Shown: positions 25,712 through 34,765 of the stretch, piece after piece | Layout: each line of letters begins with the position of its first letter | How positions within the stretch are numbered: the stretch's first letter is position 1 | Assembly (NCBI GenBank): GCA_937894465.1 | Contig: CALCRE010000047.1 | Coordinates: forward strand, 11,629 to 75,628 | Reading direction: 5' to 3' | From: an uncultured Clostridia bacterium | GTDB taxonomy: Bacteria; Bacillota; Clostridia; JAAYHZ01 | DNA length: 64,000 nucleotides | Made by a program: the position numbers and the translations under genes | The notes under the pieces: generated by a model | Database searches by the model: none | What the model was told of the DNA's origin: nothing | The model's input: only the letters and a program-made list of their open reading frames with translations

Positions 25712-27099
25712 AAGAAAAAAAGATATTTGATGCTGTCACGGATGTTCGTGACGAATTAATTGAAGAAGCAAAGATCACCATGTATAAGAAGAAAAAACCC
25801 ATGTGGGTTATATGGGTGGCGATTGCGGCTTGTGCTGCAATAGTAATGGGTATAGGCTTGCTGATTCCGGGGACTGGAAACAATAATCCTAATTCGGGAA
25901 TGCTCCTGGAGGTAATGTATCCGAAGGCATATGCCTTTGAAGATTCTGACACAAAGAGAGCTATCAGGGAGCAAAACCCCGTTGATGAAAACTTCATCAA
26001 CTCCATCAAGGAATTTTCTTATAAGACAGGTTCCGCTATTTTATCCGACAATGGAAAAAACAAAAATTACTCACCTTTATCACTTTTTTATGCATTAGGG
26101 CTTGCAACCTCCGGTGCAAAAGGCGATACACAAGCTGAGCTATTGGATTTTCTGGGGGTACCGGATATAGAAACTTTAACCCTGCAAAGTAGAAATTTGT
26201 ATCGGACTCTTTACCGAGATAATGAAATCGGAAAGCTGAAAATTGCTAACTCCATTTGGATGGAAAATGAGCTAAACGGTAAACCCATTGTGTTTAAAGA
26301 GGATTTTGTAAAGCAAGCAGTGGAGAACTTCTATGCCAGCTCCCATAGTGTGGATTTTGCCAAGGAAGAAACGGGAAAAGCCATGGCCAAATGGATTCAA
26401 AATCAAACAAACGGTACATTGTCACCCACAATTGAGGTAGACCCGGAGCAAATACTGACCATAATCAATACAGTATACTTTTATGATCAATGGGTTGATC
26501 GGTTTGACAAACAAAAAACCGCCCAAAGCATATTTTACTTGGCAAACGGTGACAAAGAAAAAGCTGATTTTATGAACCAAACGTTTTCGTCGGCAGGCTT
26601 TTCAAGAGGAGAAGGTTTTACACGTGCCGGTTTACAACTTAAAAATGCAAGCCAAATGATATTTATTCTTCCGGATGCAGGAGTTTCACCTTATGATCTA
26701 CTCTCGTCTTCCGAACAGATGAAGGAGATCTTTGAAGGAGGAGAAAGATTGAACGGTGAGGTGGTATGGAAAATACCCAAGTTCAACTTTGGTTCCGAGT
26801 TTTCTCTGAAGGATACGCTAGGAAGTTTGGGTATTGTGTCGGCTTTTCGACCGGACGCAGACTTTACCGGCATTACGGACCACACGGCATTCATTTCGAA
26901 TGTCCGTCAAGAAACCCACATCGCCATTGATGAAATCGGTGTGGAAGCTTCTGCTTTTACCCGTATAGAGTACGCAGGAGCTGCACTTCCTAACGGCAGA
27001 GCTGATATGATTCTCAATAGCCCCTTTATATATGGTATAACGGCGCAAAATGGCACCTTGTTATTTGTGGGTGTATGTGAAAATCCGGCGGAAAACTAA
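25708..27099 (+). CDS. Membrane-anchored serpin with N-terminal anti-sigma-like segment
   Basis: The 463-residue protein starts with a cytoplasmic segment of about 33 residues (MKEKKIFDAVTDVRDELIEEA), then one membrane helix (34-52). The remainder is an external serpin fold: YSPLSLFYALGLATSGAKGDT, IWMENELN, NTVYFYDQWVDRF, PKFNFGSEFSL, hinge DEIGVEASAF at about 408-417, and the C-terminal SPFIYGITAQNGTLLFVGV. Reactive-loop cleavage is probably in the AGAAL stretch (about 423-427), pointing to elastase- or subtilisin-like proteases, but the exact bond is uncertain. The short N-terminal segment is the type found on proteins encoded directly after clostridial sigma factors and may hold the sigma factor at the membrane. 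Confidence 0.88.
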   Translation: MKEKKIFDAVTDVRDELIEEAKITMYKKKKPMWVIWVAIAACAAIVMGIGLLIPGTGNNNPNSGMLLEVMYPKAYAFEDSDTKRAIREQNPVDENFINSIKEFSYKTGSAILSDNGKNKNYSPLSLFYALGLATSGAKGDTQAELLDFLGVPDIETLTLQSRNLYRTLYRDNEIGKLKIANSIWMENELNGKPIVFKEDFVKQAVENFYASSHSVDFAKEETGKAMAKWIQNQTNGTLSPTIEVDPEQILTIINTVYFYDQWVDRFDKQKTAQSIFYLANGDKEKADFMNQTFSSAGFSRGEGFTRAGLQLKNASQMIFILPDAGVSPYDLLSSSEQMKEIFEGGERLNGEVVWKIPKFNFGSEFSLKDTLGSLGIVSAFRPDADFTGITDHTAFISNVRQETHIAIDEIGVEASAFTRIEYAGAALPNGRADMILNSPFIYGITAQNGTLLFVGVCENPAEN

Positions 27100-27127
27100 A
27101 AGTTATGAAAGATGAGGTAGGAAACAA

Positions 27128-28048
27128 ATGACGAACCTTTTCACATTTGAATTAAACGGCTGGAATTCCTGGAGCAAGGTGTTTCAATCAATCAAGGATT
27201 TCCAATCATTGATCAAGTATATATATGAAAGCAATTTCCTACCTCTTTCTCAAATTGAACAATGCACACCGGGTACCAATGCGGTTTTCAAGGTTGGTTC
27301 CACTGTTATAAAGATATTTGCACCTAAAGAGTCCGGGTTTGATTCTGATTCGGATTATGTGACTGAACTTTTCGGCATGGAAAGGGCAAACAAGTTGGGA
27401 ATATCAACACCAAAATTGTTGGCAAAGGGAATTGTAGAGGATCAATATGTTTTCCCTTATCTCATCATGGAATATATTCCGGGTGGCTCTTTCGGAATGC
27501 TTGAAAGTCAATGGACGGATGATGAGAAGACAAACTTTGCAAAGCAGTTACACTGCATAACGGACTTGATGAATACTTCCTGTGAGCCGTTTAATTATTT
27601 GGATGTTATCGATCGGGCACTATATTGTCAACGTTGGAGCAAATTTCCACGAAGTTTTCAACAAGAGCGTAGAAAATATTTGGAGCAGTATAAGGGGTCG
27701 TCACAGGTTTATGTGCATGGGGACTTAAATCCGGACAATGTGCTTGTTGATCATAACGGAAAGCTTTATATCATCGACTTTGCCGATGCAGTGATTGCTC
27801 CTCCTGAATATGAGTTTGCAGCTATTGTATGTGAACTGTTTTGCTTTGAAAAACCTTATATGATCGGATATTTCGGAGAATACAATATTGAAGAGCTTGC
27901 TGAAAAGTGCTTCAACGCCATACTGATGCATGACTTTGGTGCAGGGATCATCGAATGCAATTTAGGCCGGATCAATGAGATCGCATCCCTTTCAGTGTTA
28001 AAAGAAAGGTTATGTATTGCGATTAAAAACAACAAAGGGATTGAATAA
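27128..28048 (+). CDS. Aminoglycoside phosphotransferase (APH) family kinase
   Basis: The 306-residue protein has a kinase-like APH fold. HGDLNPDNVLV at about 197-207 is the catalytic loop and IIDFADA near 215-221 is the metal-binding motif; VIKIFAP near 63 carries the ATP lysine and MEYIPGG the hinge. Many members phosphorylate small molecules other than antibiotics, so resistance cannot be claimed. ATG 27128 follows GAGGTAGGA and lies 29 bp after the serpin gene. Confidence 0.82.
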   Translation: MTNLFTFELNGWNSWSKVFQSIKDFQSLIKYIYESNFLPLSQIEQCTPGTNAVFKVGSTVIKIFAPKESGFDSDSDYVTELFGMERANKLGISTPKLLAKGIVEDQYVFPYLIMEYIPGGSFGMLESQWTDDEKTNFAKQLHCITDLMNTSCEPFNYLDVIDRALYCQRWSKFPRSFQQERRKYLEQYKGSSQVYVHGDLNPDNVLVDHNGKLYIIDFADAVIAPPEYEFAAIVCELFCFEKPYMIGYFGEYNIEELAEKCFNAILMHDFGAGIIECNLGRINEIASLSVLKERLCIAIKNNKGIE

Positions 28049-28109
28049 CTCAACGGAGCGTAGAGTGTATTTCAAGAAGGCGGTTATTGATTCCATACCG
28101 GTATCAAAT

Positions 28110-29210
28110 ATGATTATTAATATAGCAGACAATTTGAAAAGACTACGCAAACAGCGTGACATCACTCAAGAAGAATTGGCAAGCTTTATAGGCGTGTCTT
28201 TCCAAGCGGTATCGAAATGGGAGCGGAACGAAGGTTATCCGGACATTACACTTTTGCCGGTCATAGCAAATTTCTTTGATGTGACTCTTGACGAGCTTAT
28301 GGGAATGGACGGAATAAGAAACAAAGAGCACATGAATGATGTATTGGCAATGCTCAAAGAAAACTATTCAAATGGGCGAATAGCTGATAATATCGCATTG
28401 ATTCGTGATGAACTGAAAGCTTTTCCGACAAATTATAAATTACTATCCGAACTTGCAGCATCGTTGACCATGCTTCAATCTGACCCGGATACAGAGAAAA
28501 AGAACAAGAAAGAAGCAATTAAGATTTGTGAAAGAATTATGGAACATTGCACAGGCACTAAAATTCGTAATAATACCCAAGCAAATCTGTGCTTTTATTA
28601 CAGTTGGGTAGGAGAAACGGAGAAAGCAGTTGAACAAGCAAAAAAATTACCTTCCATTTGGAAATGCAAAGATGCTATTTTACCGGCGTTGCTCACCGGT
28701 GAAGACGCCGTAAAAGAAGGTCAACAAGCCATTGTTCAATTTGCCGATGCGATTCGTTTACAATTACGTGATTTGGCTGATGCAGACCATAGAAAAAACT
28801 ACAACTGGACAAACAAAGAATGTATTACCATGTTGCAAAAAAGCATCGACATATATGACATAGTGTTTGATCAGGGAGACTACCTATTTTATCATGTATA
28901 CTTATCCGAGACCTATCGTAACATGGCTGCATTCTCTTTGCTTGTTAACGAAAGGGAACAAGCTATAGGATTCTTGACAAAAGCGGTGGATCATTCGGTG
29001 CAGTTTGATCGGCTCCCGGGCCATATCAAGCATACATCATTGCTTGTCAATCGATTGGAGCACAATAAGCAGGATACAAGCAAAAACTTCTCCCATAATT
29101 GGAGCTACTTGCTGTTGAATCAAACCTTGACCCAAGATCGATATGATTGCATTCGATCTGACGTAAGATTCATTCAACTGGAGAATGCTCTTAAAGCAGT
29201 TGCTGAATAA
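28110..29210 (+). CDS. XRE family transcriptional regulator with helical repeat C-terminus
   Basis: The 366-residue protein opens with a classic helix-turn-helix: NLKRLRKQRDITQEELASFIGVSFQAVSKWERNEGYPDI. The remaining 290 residues are helical and TPR-like, including paired-helix stretches and CFYYSWVGETEKAVEQAKKL. ATG 28110 gives the start typical of the family but has a poor ribosome binding site. GTG 28065 (ACGGAG 6 nt upstream) is the best alternative, adding 15 residues. Such proteins usually respond to a peptide or a stress cue; targets are unknown. Confidence 0.85.
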   Translation: MIINIADNLKRLRKQRDITQEELASFIGVSFQAVSKWERNEGYPDITLLPVIANFFDVTLDELMGMDGIRNKEHMNDVLAMLKENYSNGRIADNIALIRDELKAFPTNYKLLSELAASLTMLQSDPDTEKKNKKEAIKICERIMEHCTGTKIRNNTQANLCFYYSWVGETEKAVEQAKKLPSIWKCKDAILPALLTGEDAVKEGQQAIVQFADAIRLQLRDLADADHRKNYNWTNKECITMLQKSIDIYDIVFDQGDYLFYHVYLSETYRNMAAFSLLVNEREQAIGFLTKAVDHSVQFDRLPGHIKHTSLLVNRLEHNKQDTSKNFSHNWSYLLLNQTLTQDRYDCIRSDVRFIQLENALKAVAE

Positions 29211-29228
29211 ACACAATAAGTTTTTTTG

Positions 29229-29257
29229 TTGACAAAAAGGATACAATTGAATATTAT
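29229..29257 (+). promoter_or_regulatory. Promoter of the valS T-box leader
   Basis: A consensus TTGACA (29229-29234) is followed after 17 bp by TATTAT (29252-29257). It stands directly upstream of the T-box leader, which would begin near 29264. Transcription should be constitutive, with control exerted by the leader RNA. Confidence 0.6.
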
Positions 29258-29263
29258 GGTATA

Positions 29264-29579
29264 AATCAATTGAACACGAACAAAATGGCGTTGATAAGGA
29301 GAAGTACATGCTTAACCTGAAGCAAAGAGAGAAGATGGCCGGTGCAAATCTTCGTGAAGGTAGTATGGAAGTAGCCTTTGAGCTGTGAACCGAAAGGATG
29401 GTATCTTAGTAGGCTTCAACGGAACTTTCCACTGTTAAAAGGAAAACAATATCGGATATTTTTAGTTCCCGTATTGGCATGAGTGCAGATTAAAGAGATC
29501 TGAATTTAGGTGGTACCACGGACGCATACAGTTCGCCCTAAGCAAAATGTTAACAAAGCTTAAGGCGGACTTTTGTTTT
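29264..29579 (+). promoter_or_regulatory. T-box riboswitch (tRNA-Val responsive) with intrinsic terminator
   Basis: The invariant T-box sequence AGGTGGTACCACGG lies at 29508-29521. A stem I region (about 29295-29385) contains AGAGAGAAG and GGTG elements of the distal loops. A GTA triplet at 29371-29373, in the setting GGAAGTAGCC, is the likely valine specifier codon. The terminator pairs 29531-29543 with 29558-29570 and is followed by TTTTGTTTT. Uncharged tRNA-Val would pair with the specifier and the T-box bulge and favour the antiterminator, turning on valS. Specifier assignment is by eye. Confidence 0.9.
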
Positions 29580-29607
29580 GTGTTCGGAATTTCAAGGAGG
29601 TATTACT

Positions 29608-31986
29608 ATGAAGAACTATGATTACAAACAAGTGGAAAAGCAAATGCAGAGTTTTTGGGAGGAAAACGAAATTTATCGTTTTGACTTGGATAGCCGGAAG
29701 GAAATCTACTCCATTGACACACCGCCGCCCACAGTCAGTGGAAGCTTGCATATCGGGCATATTTTTTCCTATGCCCAAGCGGAAATGATTGCACGCTTTA
29801 AACGTATGCAAGGATATAACGTTTTTTATCCTTTTGGATTTGATGACAATGGACTACCAACAGAAAGACTCGTAGAAAGGGAAGAGGGTATTGTAGCAAA
29901 GGATTTTCAAAGAAGTGAATTCATAAAAAAATGTATTGCAACAACGGCAAAGTATGAAGAGGAATTTAAAAGTTTGTGGCAATCCCTTGGGTTTTCTGTT
30001 GACTGGTCTTATCAATATGAAACAATAAACCCTATGGTTCAGCGGATATCGCAAAAATCATTTATTCGCCTTCTAAAGGATGGAAAAGCCTATATGAAAG
30101 AGTCTCCGGTTTTATGGTGCACAGAATGCCAAACCTCTATAGCCCAAGCCGAATTAGAGACGATTGAAAAAAAGACTACATTCAATTACCTGATATTTAA
30201 GTGCGGTGAAGATGATTTGTTGATCGCCACAACCAGACCGGAGCTTTTGTATGGTTGTGTTTGCTTGTTCGTCCATCCGGAGGATGACAGATACAAAAAA
30301 TATATCGGCAAAAATGCTACTGTTCCCTTATATAATTATGAAATTCCCGTATTATCAGATCATAAAGTTGACCTATGTAAAGGAACCGGTATTGTGATGT
30401 GTGCCACTTTTGGTGACAGCACGGATATGGAATGGTATGAAACCCATCAACTTCCCTATAGAAAAGTACTATTACCGAATGGTTTGATAGATAGCGATGT
30501 TCCGCTTATTGGGGACTTAAGTGTCTTGGATGCTAGAAAGCGGATCATCGAATTACTATCAGAAACCGGTTTGATGACAGATTCAAAGATGATTACTCAT
30601 ACCGTTTCTGTTCATGAACGTTGCGGAAGAGAAACGGAGATTATTCCCTCAAAACAGTGGTACATTGAACTTTTGTCTCAAAAACAGGAATTTTTACAAG
30701 CTGCCGATAAAATAAACTGGTATCCGGAATACATGAAAAACAGGTATACTACTTGGGTTGAAAATCTTAAGTGGGATTGGTGTATATCTCGACAACGCTA
30801 TTTTGGTGTTCCATTTCCCATTTGGTACTGTAAAAGTTGTGGAAAGGTTATGGCTGCAAGTGAAGATCGCTTGCCTGTTAATCCACTTGAAACAAACCCG
30901 GAAAAACCTTGTCATTGTGGATGTAATGAGTTTTTTCCTGAGCATGCTGTTTTCGACACTTGGGCTACTTCATCGGTAACACCGCAAATCAACGGGAAAT
31001 GGGGCGAAGAAAATGACTTAACGGAAAAGCTATTGCCCATGAGTTTAAGAACCCAAGCACACGAGATTATCCGAACATGGGCCTTCTATACAATTGTAAA
31101 AAGCTTGTACCATACAGGGCAAATTCCTTGGAAGGATATAATGGTTTGTGGTTTTGTTCTGGCAAAGAAAGGCGAGAAGATCAGTAAATCGAAAGGAAAT
31201 TCAGCATTATCACCAAAGGAACTGATTGAAAACCATTCGGCTGACGTAATAAGGTATTGGGCTGCCAATGCCAAGCTTGGAACAGACACCTTTTTCTCAA
31301 TGGATGAGCTGAGCACGGCAAAAAGATTCATTACAAAGCTATGGAATGCATCGAAGTTTGCAATATCTCATTTACAGGATTTTGACAATACGGAGGACAT
31401 GGAGTTGATGCCCGTAGACAGGTGGATTATACAGCGATGTAAGCAAACTACCCGTGCAGCAGAAGAACTGCTTAACCTATATGAAATAGGTGCTGCAAGG
31501 CACAAGATCGACGAGTTTTTCTGGAAAGACTTATGTGATTATTATTTCGAGATTGTTAAAGAGCGATTGTACCAGCCTGAAAAGCACGGGATTAAACAAC
31601 GAAAGTCAGCTCAACATGCTTTGTATTATTGTGTCCTTCAAGTGTTGAAGGTATATGCCATTTATATACCCCATATCACTGAATATATATATCAGGAGTT
31701 TTTTAAACAGCATGAGAACAGTGTTTCATTACACATATTAAATTGGGAAACGGAAAAAGTAACGGATCACAAGTTCATCATGTTTGGCGAAAAATTAAAA
31801 GAGGTTATTGGGGATACAAGAAAATACAAGGCAGAGAACGCATTATCCATGAAAACCGAGATGAAAGAGGTTGTGATCCTTACAGATGAGAAACTAATAG
31901 GGCTGTTTGAGCAAAGCGTGAATGATATAAAAGCATGTTGCCAAGCGAGAGAAGTGATCATTCAAGTAAACCGTATGGATGCGTAA
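29608..31986 (+). CDS. valS: Valine--tRNA ligase (compact type)
   Basis: The 792-residue class Ia synthetase has the HIGH motif at about 48-51 (SGSLHIGHIF) and KISKS at 524-528. Zinc-knuckle cysteines occur at CTECQ (about 170) and CKSCG plus CHCGC (about 408-433). The editing domain (TTRPELLYGCVCLFVHPED) is present. It is shorter than the usual bacterial enzyme (about 880) because the C-terminal coiled-coil arm is short or missing, as in archaeal-type and some clostridial ValRS. ATG 29608 has AAGGAGG upstream; a 10-codon upstream extension to TTG 29578 would run into the terminator and is unlikely. T-box control supports the tRNA-Val assignment. Confidence 0.93.
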   Translation: MKNYDYKQVEKQMQSFWEENEIYRFDLDSRKEIYSIDTPPPTVSGSLHIGHIFSYAQAEMIARFKRMQGYNVFYPFGFDDNGLPTERLVEREEGIVAKDFQRSEFIKKCIATTAKYEEEFKSLWQSLGFSVDWSYQYETINPMVQRISQKSFIRLLKDGKAYMKESPVLWCTECQTSIAQAELETIEKKTTFNYLIFKCGEDDLLIATTRPELLYGCVCLFVHPEDDRYKKYIGKNATVPLYNYEIPVLSDHKVDLCKGTGIVMCATFGDSTDMEWYETHQLPYRKVLLPNGLIDSDVPLIGDLSVLDARKRIIELLSETGLMTDSKMITHTVSVHERCGRETEIIPSKQWYIELLSQKQEFLQAADKINWYPEYMKNRYTTWVENLKWDWCISRQRYFGVPFPIWYCKSCGKVMAASEDRLPVNPLETNPEKPCHCGCNEFFPEHAVFDTWATSSVTPQINGKWGEENDLTEKLLPMSLRTQAHEIIRTWAFYTIVKSLYHTGQIPWKDIMVCGFVLAKKGEKISKSKGNSALSPKELIENHSADVIRYWAANAKLGTDTFFSMDELSTAKRFITKLWNASKFAISHLQDFDNTEDMELMPVDRWIIQRCKQTTRAAEELLNLYEIGAARHKIDEFFWKDLCDYYFEIVKERLYQPEKHGIKQRKSAQHALYYCVLQVLKVYAIYIPHITEYIYQEFFKQHENSVSLHILNWETEKVTDHKFIMFGEKLKEVIGDTRKYKAENALSMKTEMKEVVILTDEKLIGLFEQSVNDIKACCQAREVIIQVNRMDA

Positions 31987-32056
31987 TCACCGGAATACTG
32001 TATAATAAAAGGTGCATGGAAGATAATTTCATGTACCTGGTAATGGGAGGTGTTAC

Positions 32057-32608
32057 ATGAAAGATTTTAACAGAGAGAACTTGTCATTGTCACTGTGTGG
32101 GCTAAATTGTGGATTGTGTCCTATGCAGCTTGGGGGCTACTGCCCGGGATGCGGTGGTGGAGATGGCAACCAATCTTGCGCAATTGCAAAATGCAGTTTG
32201 CAACATGATCAAGTGGAATACTGTTTTCTTTGCATTGAATTTCCGTGTAGTAAATTTGAAAAAACAACAGAATATGATTCATTCATCACGCATCAAAGAC
32301 AGTTAGAAGACATGAAAAGAGCAAAAGCAATAGGAATCCAAGCATATACTAAAGAACAAGTCAAAAAACGAGAAATCCTGGAAAAGATTTTGTCCGAGTA
32401 CAATGACGGACGGAGAAAAACATTTTATTGTGTAGCAATCAATCTTTTAACGTTAGGGGATATTGAAGAAGTCATGAAACAAATTGAAGAAAACACCTCA
32501 TTTAATAATCTATCCATAAAAGAAAAAGCAGCTTATATTGTTACTCATTTTCAAAGAATTGCTGACAAGTCGGATGTAGAGCTAAAACTTCGCAAAAAAC
32601 CCGGTTAA
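32057..32608 (+). CDS. DUF3795 domain protein
   Basis: The 183-residue protein has the cysteine-rich N-terminus of DUF3795: LCGLNCGLCPMQLGGYCPGCGGG, CAIAKC and YCFLCIEFPCSKFE, spanning about residues 13-74. The cysteines probably bind zinc. The C-terminal half is helical and charged. Family function is unknown. ATG 32057 follows GGGAGGTG. It is flanked by valS and an ECF sigma gene with about 55-70 bp gaps. Confidence 0.82.
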   Translation: MKDFNRENLSLSLCGLNCGLCPMQLGGYCPGCGGGDGNQSCAIAKCSLQHDQVEYCFLCIEFPCSKFEKTTEYDSFITHQRQLEDMKRAKAIGIQAYTKEQVKKREILEKILSEYNDGRRKTFYCVAINLLTLGDIEEVMKQIEENTSFNNLSIKEKAAYIVTHFQRIADKSDVELKLRKKPG

Positions 32609-32663
32609 AACAATTTGTAAGATTATCAGTTCTCATGCGTCATATAAGAAAGGAGGTGAATAT

Positions 32664-33140
32664 GTGACCGAGCTCGAGCAAATATACAATCGATACTTTA
32701 AAGATGTTTACTTGTTTACACTGGGGTTATCAAAAGATAAACATGTAGCAGAGGATATTACCTCTGAAACATTTATGAAGGCCATAAAAGCCATTGACAG
32801 TTTCAATGGAGATTGTGATATCCGTGTGTGGCTGTGCCAAATAGCAAAAAACGCTTACATATCGTATGTAAGAAAGAATAAAAAGCAAGTGAATGTGGAA
32901 TCTATACCGGAACAAAAAGACGATATGGATGTAGAAAGAATAGTCTTTTCATCTGTGGAAGCTATGAAAGTTCATAAGATTCTACATAAACTTGAAGAGC
33001 CCTATAAAGAAGTATTTTCCCTTCGTGTTTTCGGGGAATTAAGCTTCAAACAGATCGCTGATGTATTTGGTAAAACGGATAACTGGGCTTGTGTTACATT
33101 TCACCGGGCAAAGGGAATGATTGTAAAAGAAATGAGGTAG
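32664..33140 (+). CDS. ECF-type RNA polymerase sigma factor
   Basis: The 158-residue protein has sigma region 2 (YNRYFKDVYLFTLGLSKDKHVAEDITSETFMKAI) and region 4 (YKEVFSLRVFGELSFKQIADVFGKTDNWACVTFHRAKG). It starts at GTG 32664, 6-8 nt after AGGAGGTG. A preceding ATG is immediately followed by TGA in frame and cannot be used. The anti-sigma gene starts 4 bp after its stop. Confidence 0.92.
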   Translation: MTELEQIYNRYFKDVYLFTLGLSKDKHVAEDITSETFMKAIKAIDSFNGDCDIRVWLCQIAKNAYISYVRKNKKQVNVESIPEQKDDMDVERIVFSSVEAMKVHKILHKLEEPYKEVFSLRVFGELSFKQIADVFGKTDNWACVTFHRAKGMIVKEMR

Positions 33141-33144
33141 ATGA

Positions 33145-34038
33145 ATGAAAGTAACTTGTGAAGTTATAAGAGATTTATTGCCGTTGTATCAGGAAAATAT
33201 GATCAGTGATGACTCGAAGGCTTTAGTGGATGATCATATAGCAGGTTGTGATGCATGTAAGAAAGTGCTGGATTACATGAAAACGGAAACGGTGCTCATG
33301 GACACTAATGTGACTCCGTTGTTAAAAATAAAGACCAAGCTACGTAGGAAGAAAGTAATTACGGTCTTGTTTTCTGTGATGCTTTCTCTTGCTGTTGCTG
33401 TTTTGTTTGTTGCTTATCTGACTGCACCGGAATATACATCCTATCGCGATTCAAAAATATCTATAACAGAAGTGGACAATGGGATGGTTGTTGCCGTTTT
33501 TAGCGACCAAGTGTCAGGATACGATATTAGTAAATACCAATCGGATGAATATGACGGTTATGTGGTTCACATGACTACTTGGGATAGTGTTTGGAACAGG
33601 ATTTTTGGCAGGTCCCGTGTCAACAGCGTTGTTTTAAATCCTGACGGTGAAGCGGTTACAGCAGTTTACTATTATCAAACCGATAGTCAAGTTGACAGAT
33701 TAATCTATGGTTTTGATATAAATCCGAGCGGTGGAATTCTCACCTTGCCTAGATTAGTTTTATCCTATTACTTTCTCCTGGCATTAGGTTTTGCCGGATT
33801 CTGTGCGCTATTGGTTTTTATATTCCGTAAGAACGAGATAGCGAGAAATCTGTTGACCAAGGTTTTGCTTGTACCGATCTCTTATCTTTTAGCTCATCTA
33901 TTGATAAAAGGATTTGATTCAACATCCTATTTGGCACTACGAGACTTTCTAGCAATATTATTAATAACCATACCACTATACATCGCTTTTCTTGCAGCAA
34001 TGACCTACATCAAGGAATATAAGAAAAAGAAAGCATAA
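33145..34038 (+). CDS. Anti-sigma factor with zinc-finger (zf-HC2) domain and membrane helices
   Basis: The 297-residue protein starts with a zf-HC2-like motif: C at residue 4, then DDHIAGCDACKKVL (H30, C34, C37), which binds zinc and sequesters the cognate sigma factor. A membrane helix lies at about 72-92, followed by an extracytoplasmic domain (about 95-195) and three further helices (about 200-292). Its position 4 bp behind the ECF sigma factor gene makes it the anti-sigma partner. The signal is unknown. Confidence 0.88.
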   Translation: MKVTCEVIRDLLPLYQENMISDDSKALVDDHIAGCDACKKVLDYMKTETVLMDTNVTPLLKIKTKLRRKKVITVLFSVMLSLAVAVLFVAYLTAPEYTSYRDSKISITEVDNGMVVAVFSDQVSGYDISKYQSDEYDGYVVHMTTWDSVWNRIFGRSRVNSVVLNPDGEAVTAVYYYQTDSQVDRLIYGFDINPSGGILTLPRLVLSYYFLLALGFAGFCALLVFIFRKNEIARNLLTKVLLVPISYLLAHLLIKGFDSTSYLALRDFLAILLITIPLYIAFLAAMTYIKEYKKKKA

Positions 34039-34056
34039 CAAGAATCCTTTAAAGGC

Positions 34057-34109
34057 AATAGAATCGTAGCTAAGAAGTCGCCGAGCTCATTTACGAAAAC
34101 GATTCTATT
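34057..34109. terminator. Long-loop inverted repeat after the anti-sigma gene, possible terminator
   Basis: AATAGAATCGT (34057-34067) pairs perfectly with ACGATTCTATT (34099-34109) across a 31-nt loop, which itself contains AGCT pairs. Only a weak T-run follows (ATTATAG), so termination is uncertain. It could instead be a regulatory structure before the decayed gene at 34148. Confidence 0.35.
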
Positions 34110-34147
34110 ATAGACTGTAGAGGTATCACAACAAAGGAGAATGTGGC

Positions 34148-34338
34148 ATGAAGATAACTGTGATCAACGGCACGGAAGTAAGAGGATGTACGTATCTGAA
34201 GTGACTATGTGGGAATACCGTGTATGTAGCAATCTTGTTATGGGAAAGAAAGCTCCGGAGGGTTGCCCGGTATTAAATACGTTCAAAGCTTCTTTGAGGT
34301 ACGTAAAGAGAACTATTAAAACAAAACTATTTTTATAG
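34148..34338 (+). pseudogene. Remnant of a flavodoxin-like NAD(P)H/FMN reductase gene
   Basis: ATG 34148, with AAAGGAGA 7-14 nt upstream, opens MKITVINGTEVRGCTYLK and then stops. This is the characteristic first strand and phosphate loop of flavodoxin-like NADPH-dependent FMN reductases, which are normally about 180 residues. The sequence that follows to the stop at 34336-34338 carries a second fragment (GKKAPEGCPVLNTFKASLRYVKRTIKTK) in another frame. The centre of the gene is missing. A strong terminator follows at 34344. Confidence 0.55.
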
Positions 34339-34343
34339 TGGTT

Positions 34344-34383
34344 AGCAAAAGAGTACTTGTGTTGTCGCAAGTACTCTTTTGCT
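34344..34383 (+). terminator. Intrinsic terminator after the reductase remnant
   Basis: A perfect 16-bp inverted repeat pairs 34344-34359 (starting AGCAAAAGAG) with 34368-34383 across an 8-nt loop. The right arm includes CTCTTTT and is followed by TTTTGG. The stem is A/T-rich at its base, so it may act in both directions. Confidence 0.75.
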
Positions 34384-34765
34384 TTTGGCTAGGGTATTTA
34401 AAGAACATCAACTAATACTTTTGTGAATCCTAACATTAGGCACCCACCCTAAAAAGAGCAAAGTAATATAAACCCATCTATGTGCAAAAAAATAAAGGCT
34501 GCAAAAGGTTTTCTATGTTTTGCATAAAAATAAAACCGCTAACCTATGTCATTTGCGGCTAAGTTAACTTGCTTCCTCTAAAAATTACTTTTTAATTAAT
34601 AAATTCTGACATGATTGAACAAATAATGTCTGATTTCCTTATTTGCACATCATATAGTTTGATGGTATAATTAACATATAATGTAATAAATAAAATATAA
34701 TACTTACCCGCGAAGTCATGATTTTTACAATATAATCGTGCAAAAAACGGAGGTGGATAATTAAA
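34384..34765. other. Intergenic region with no gene, upstream of the solute-binding lipoprotein
   Basis: Nothing coding is visible in this AT-rich stretch. A promoter lies in its right part at 34643-34671. The 95 bp between the promoter and the start codon could hold a leader, but I see no recognisable riboswitch. Confidence 0.5.
34643..34671 (+). promoter_or_regulatory. Promoter of the 607-residue solute-binding lipoprotein
   Basis: TTGCAC (34643-34648), a 17-bp spacer and a perfect TATAAT (34666-34671) form a strong sigma-A-type promoter, 94 bp before the ATG. Confidence 0.65.
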
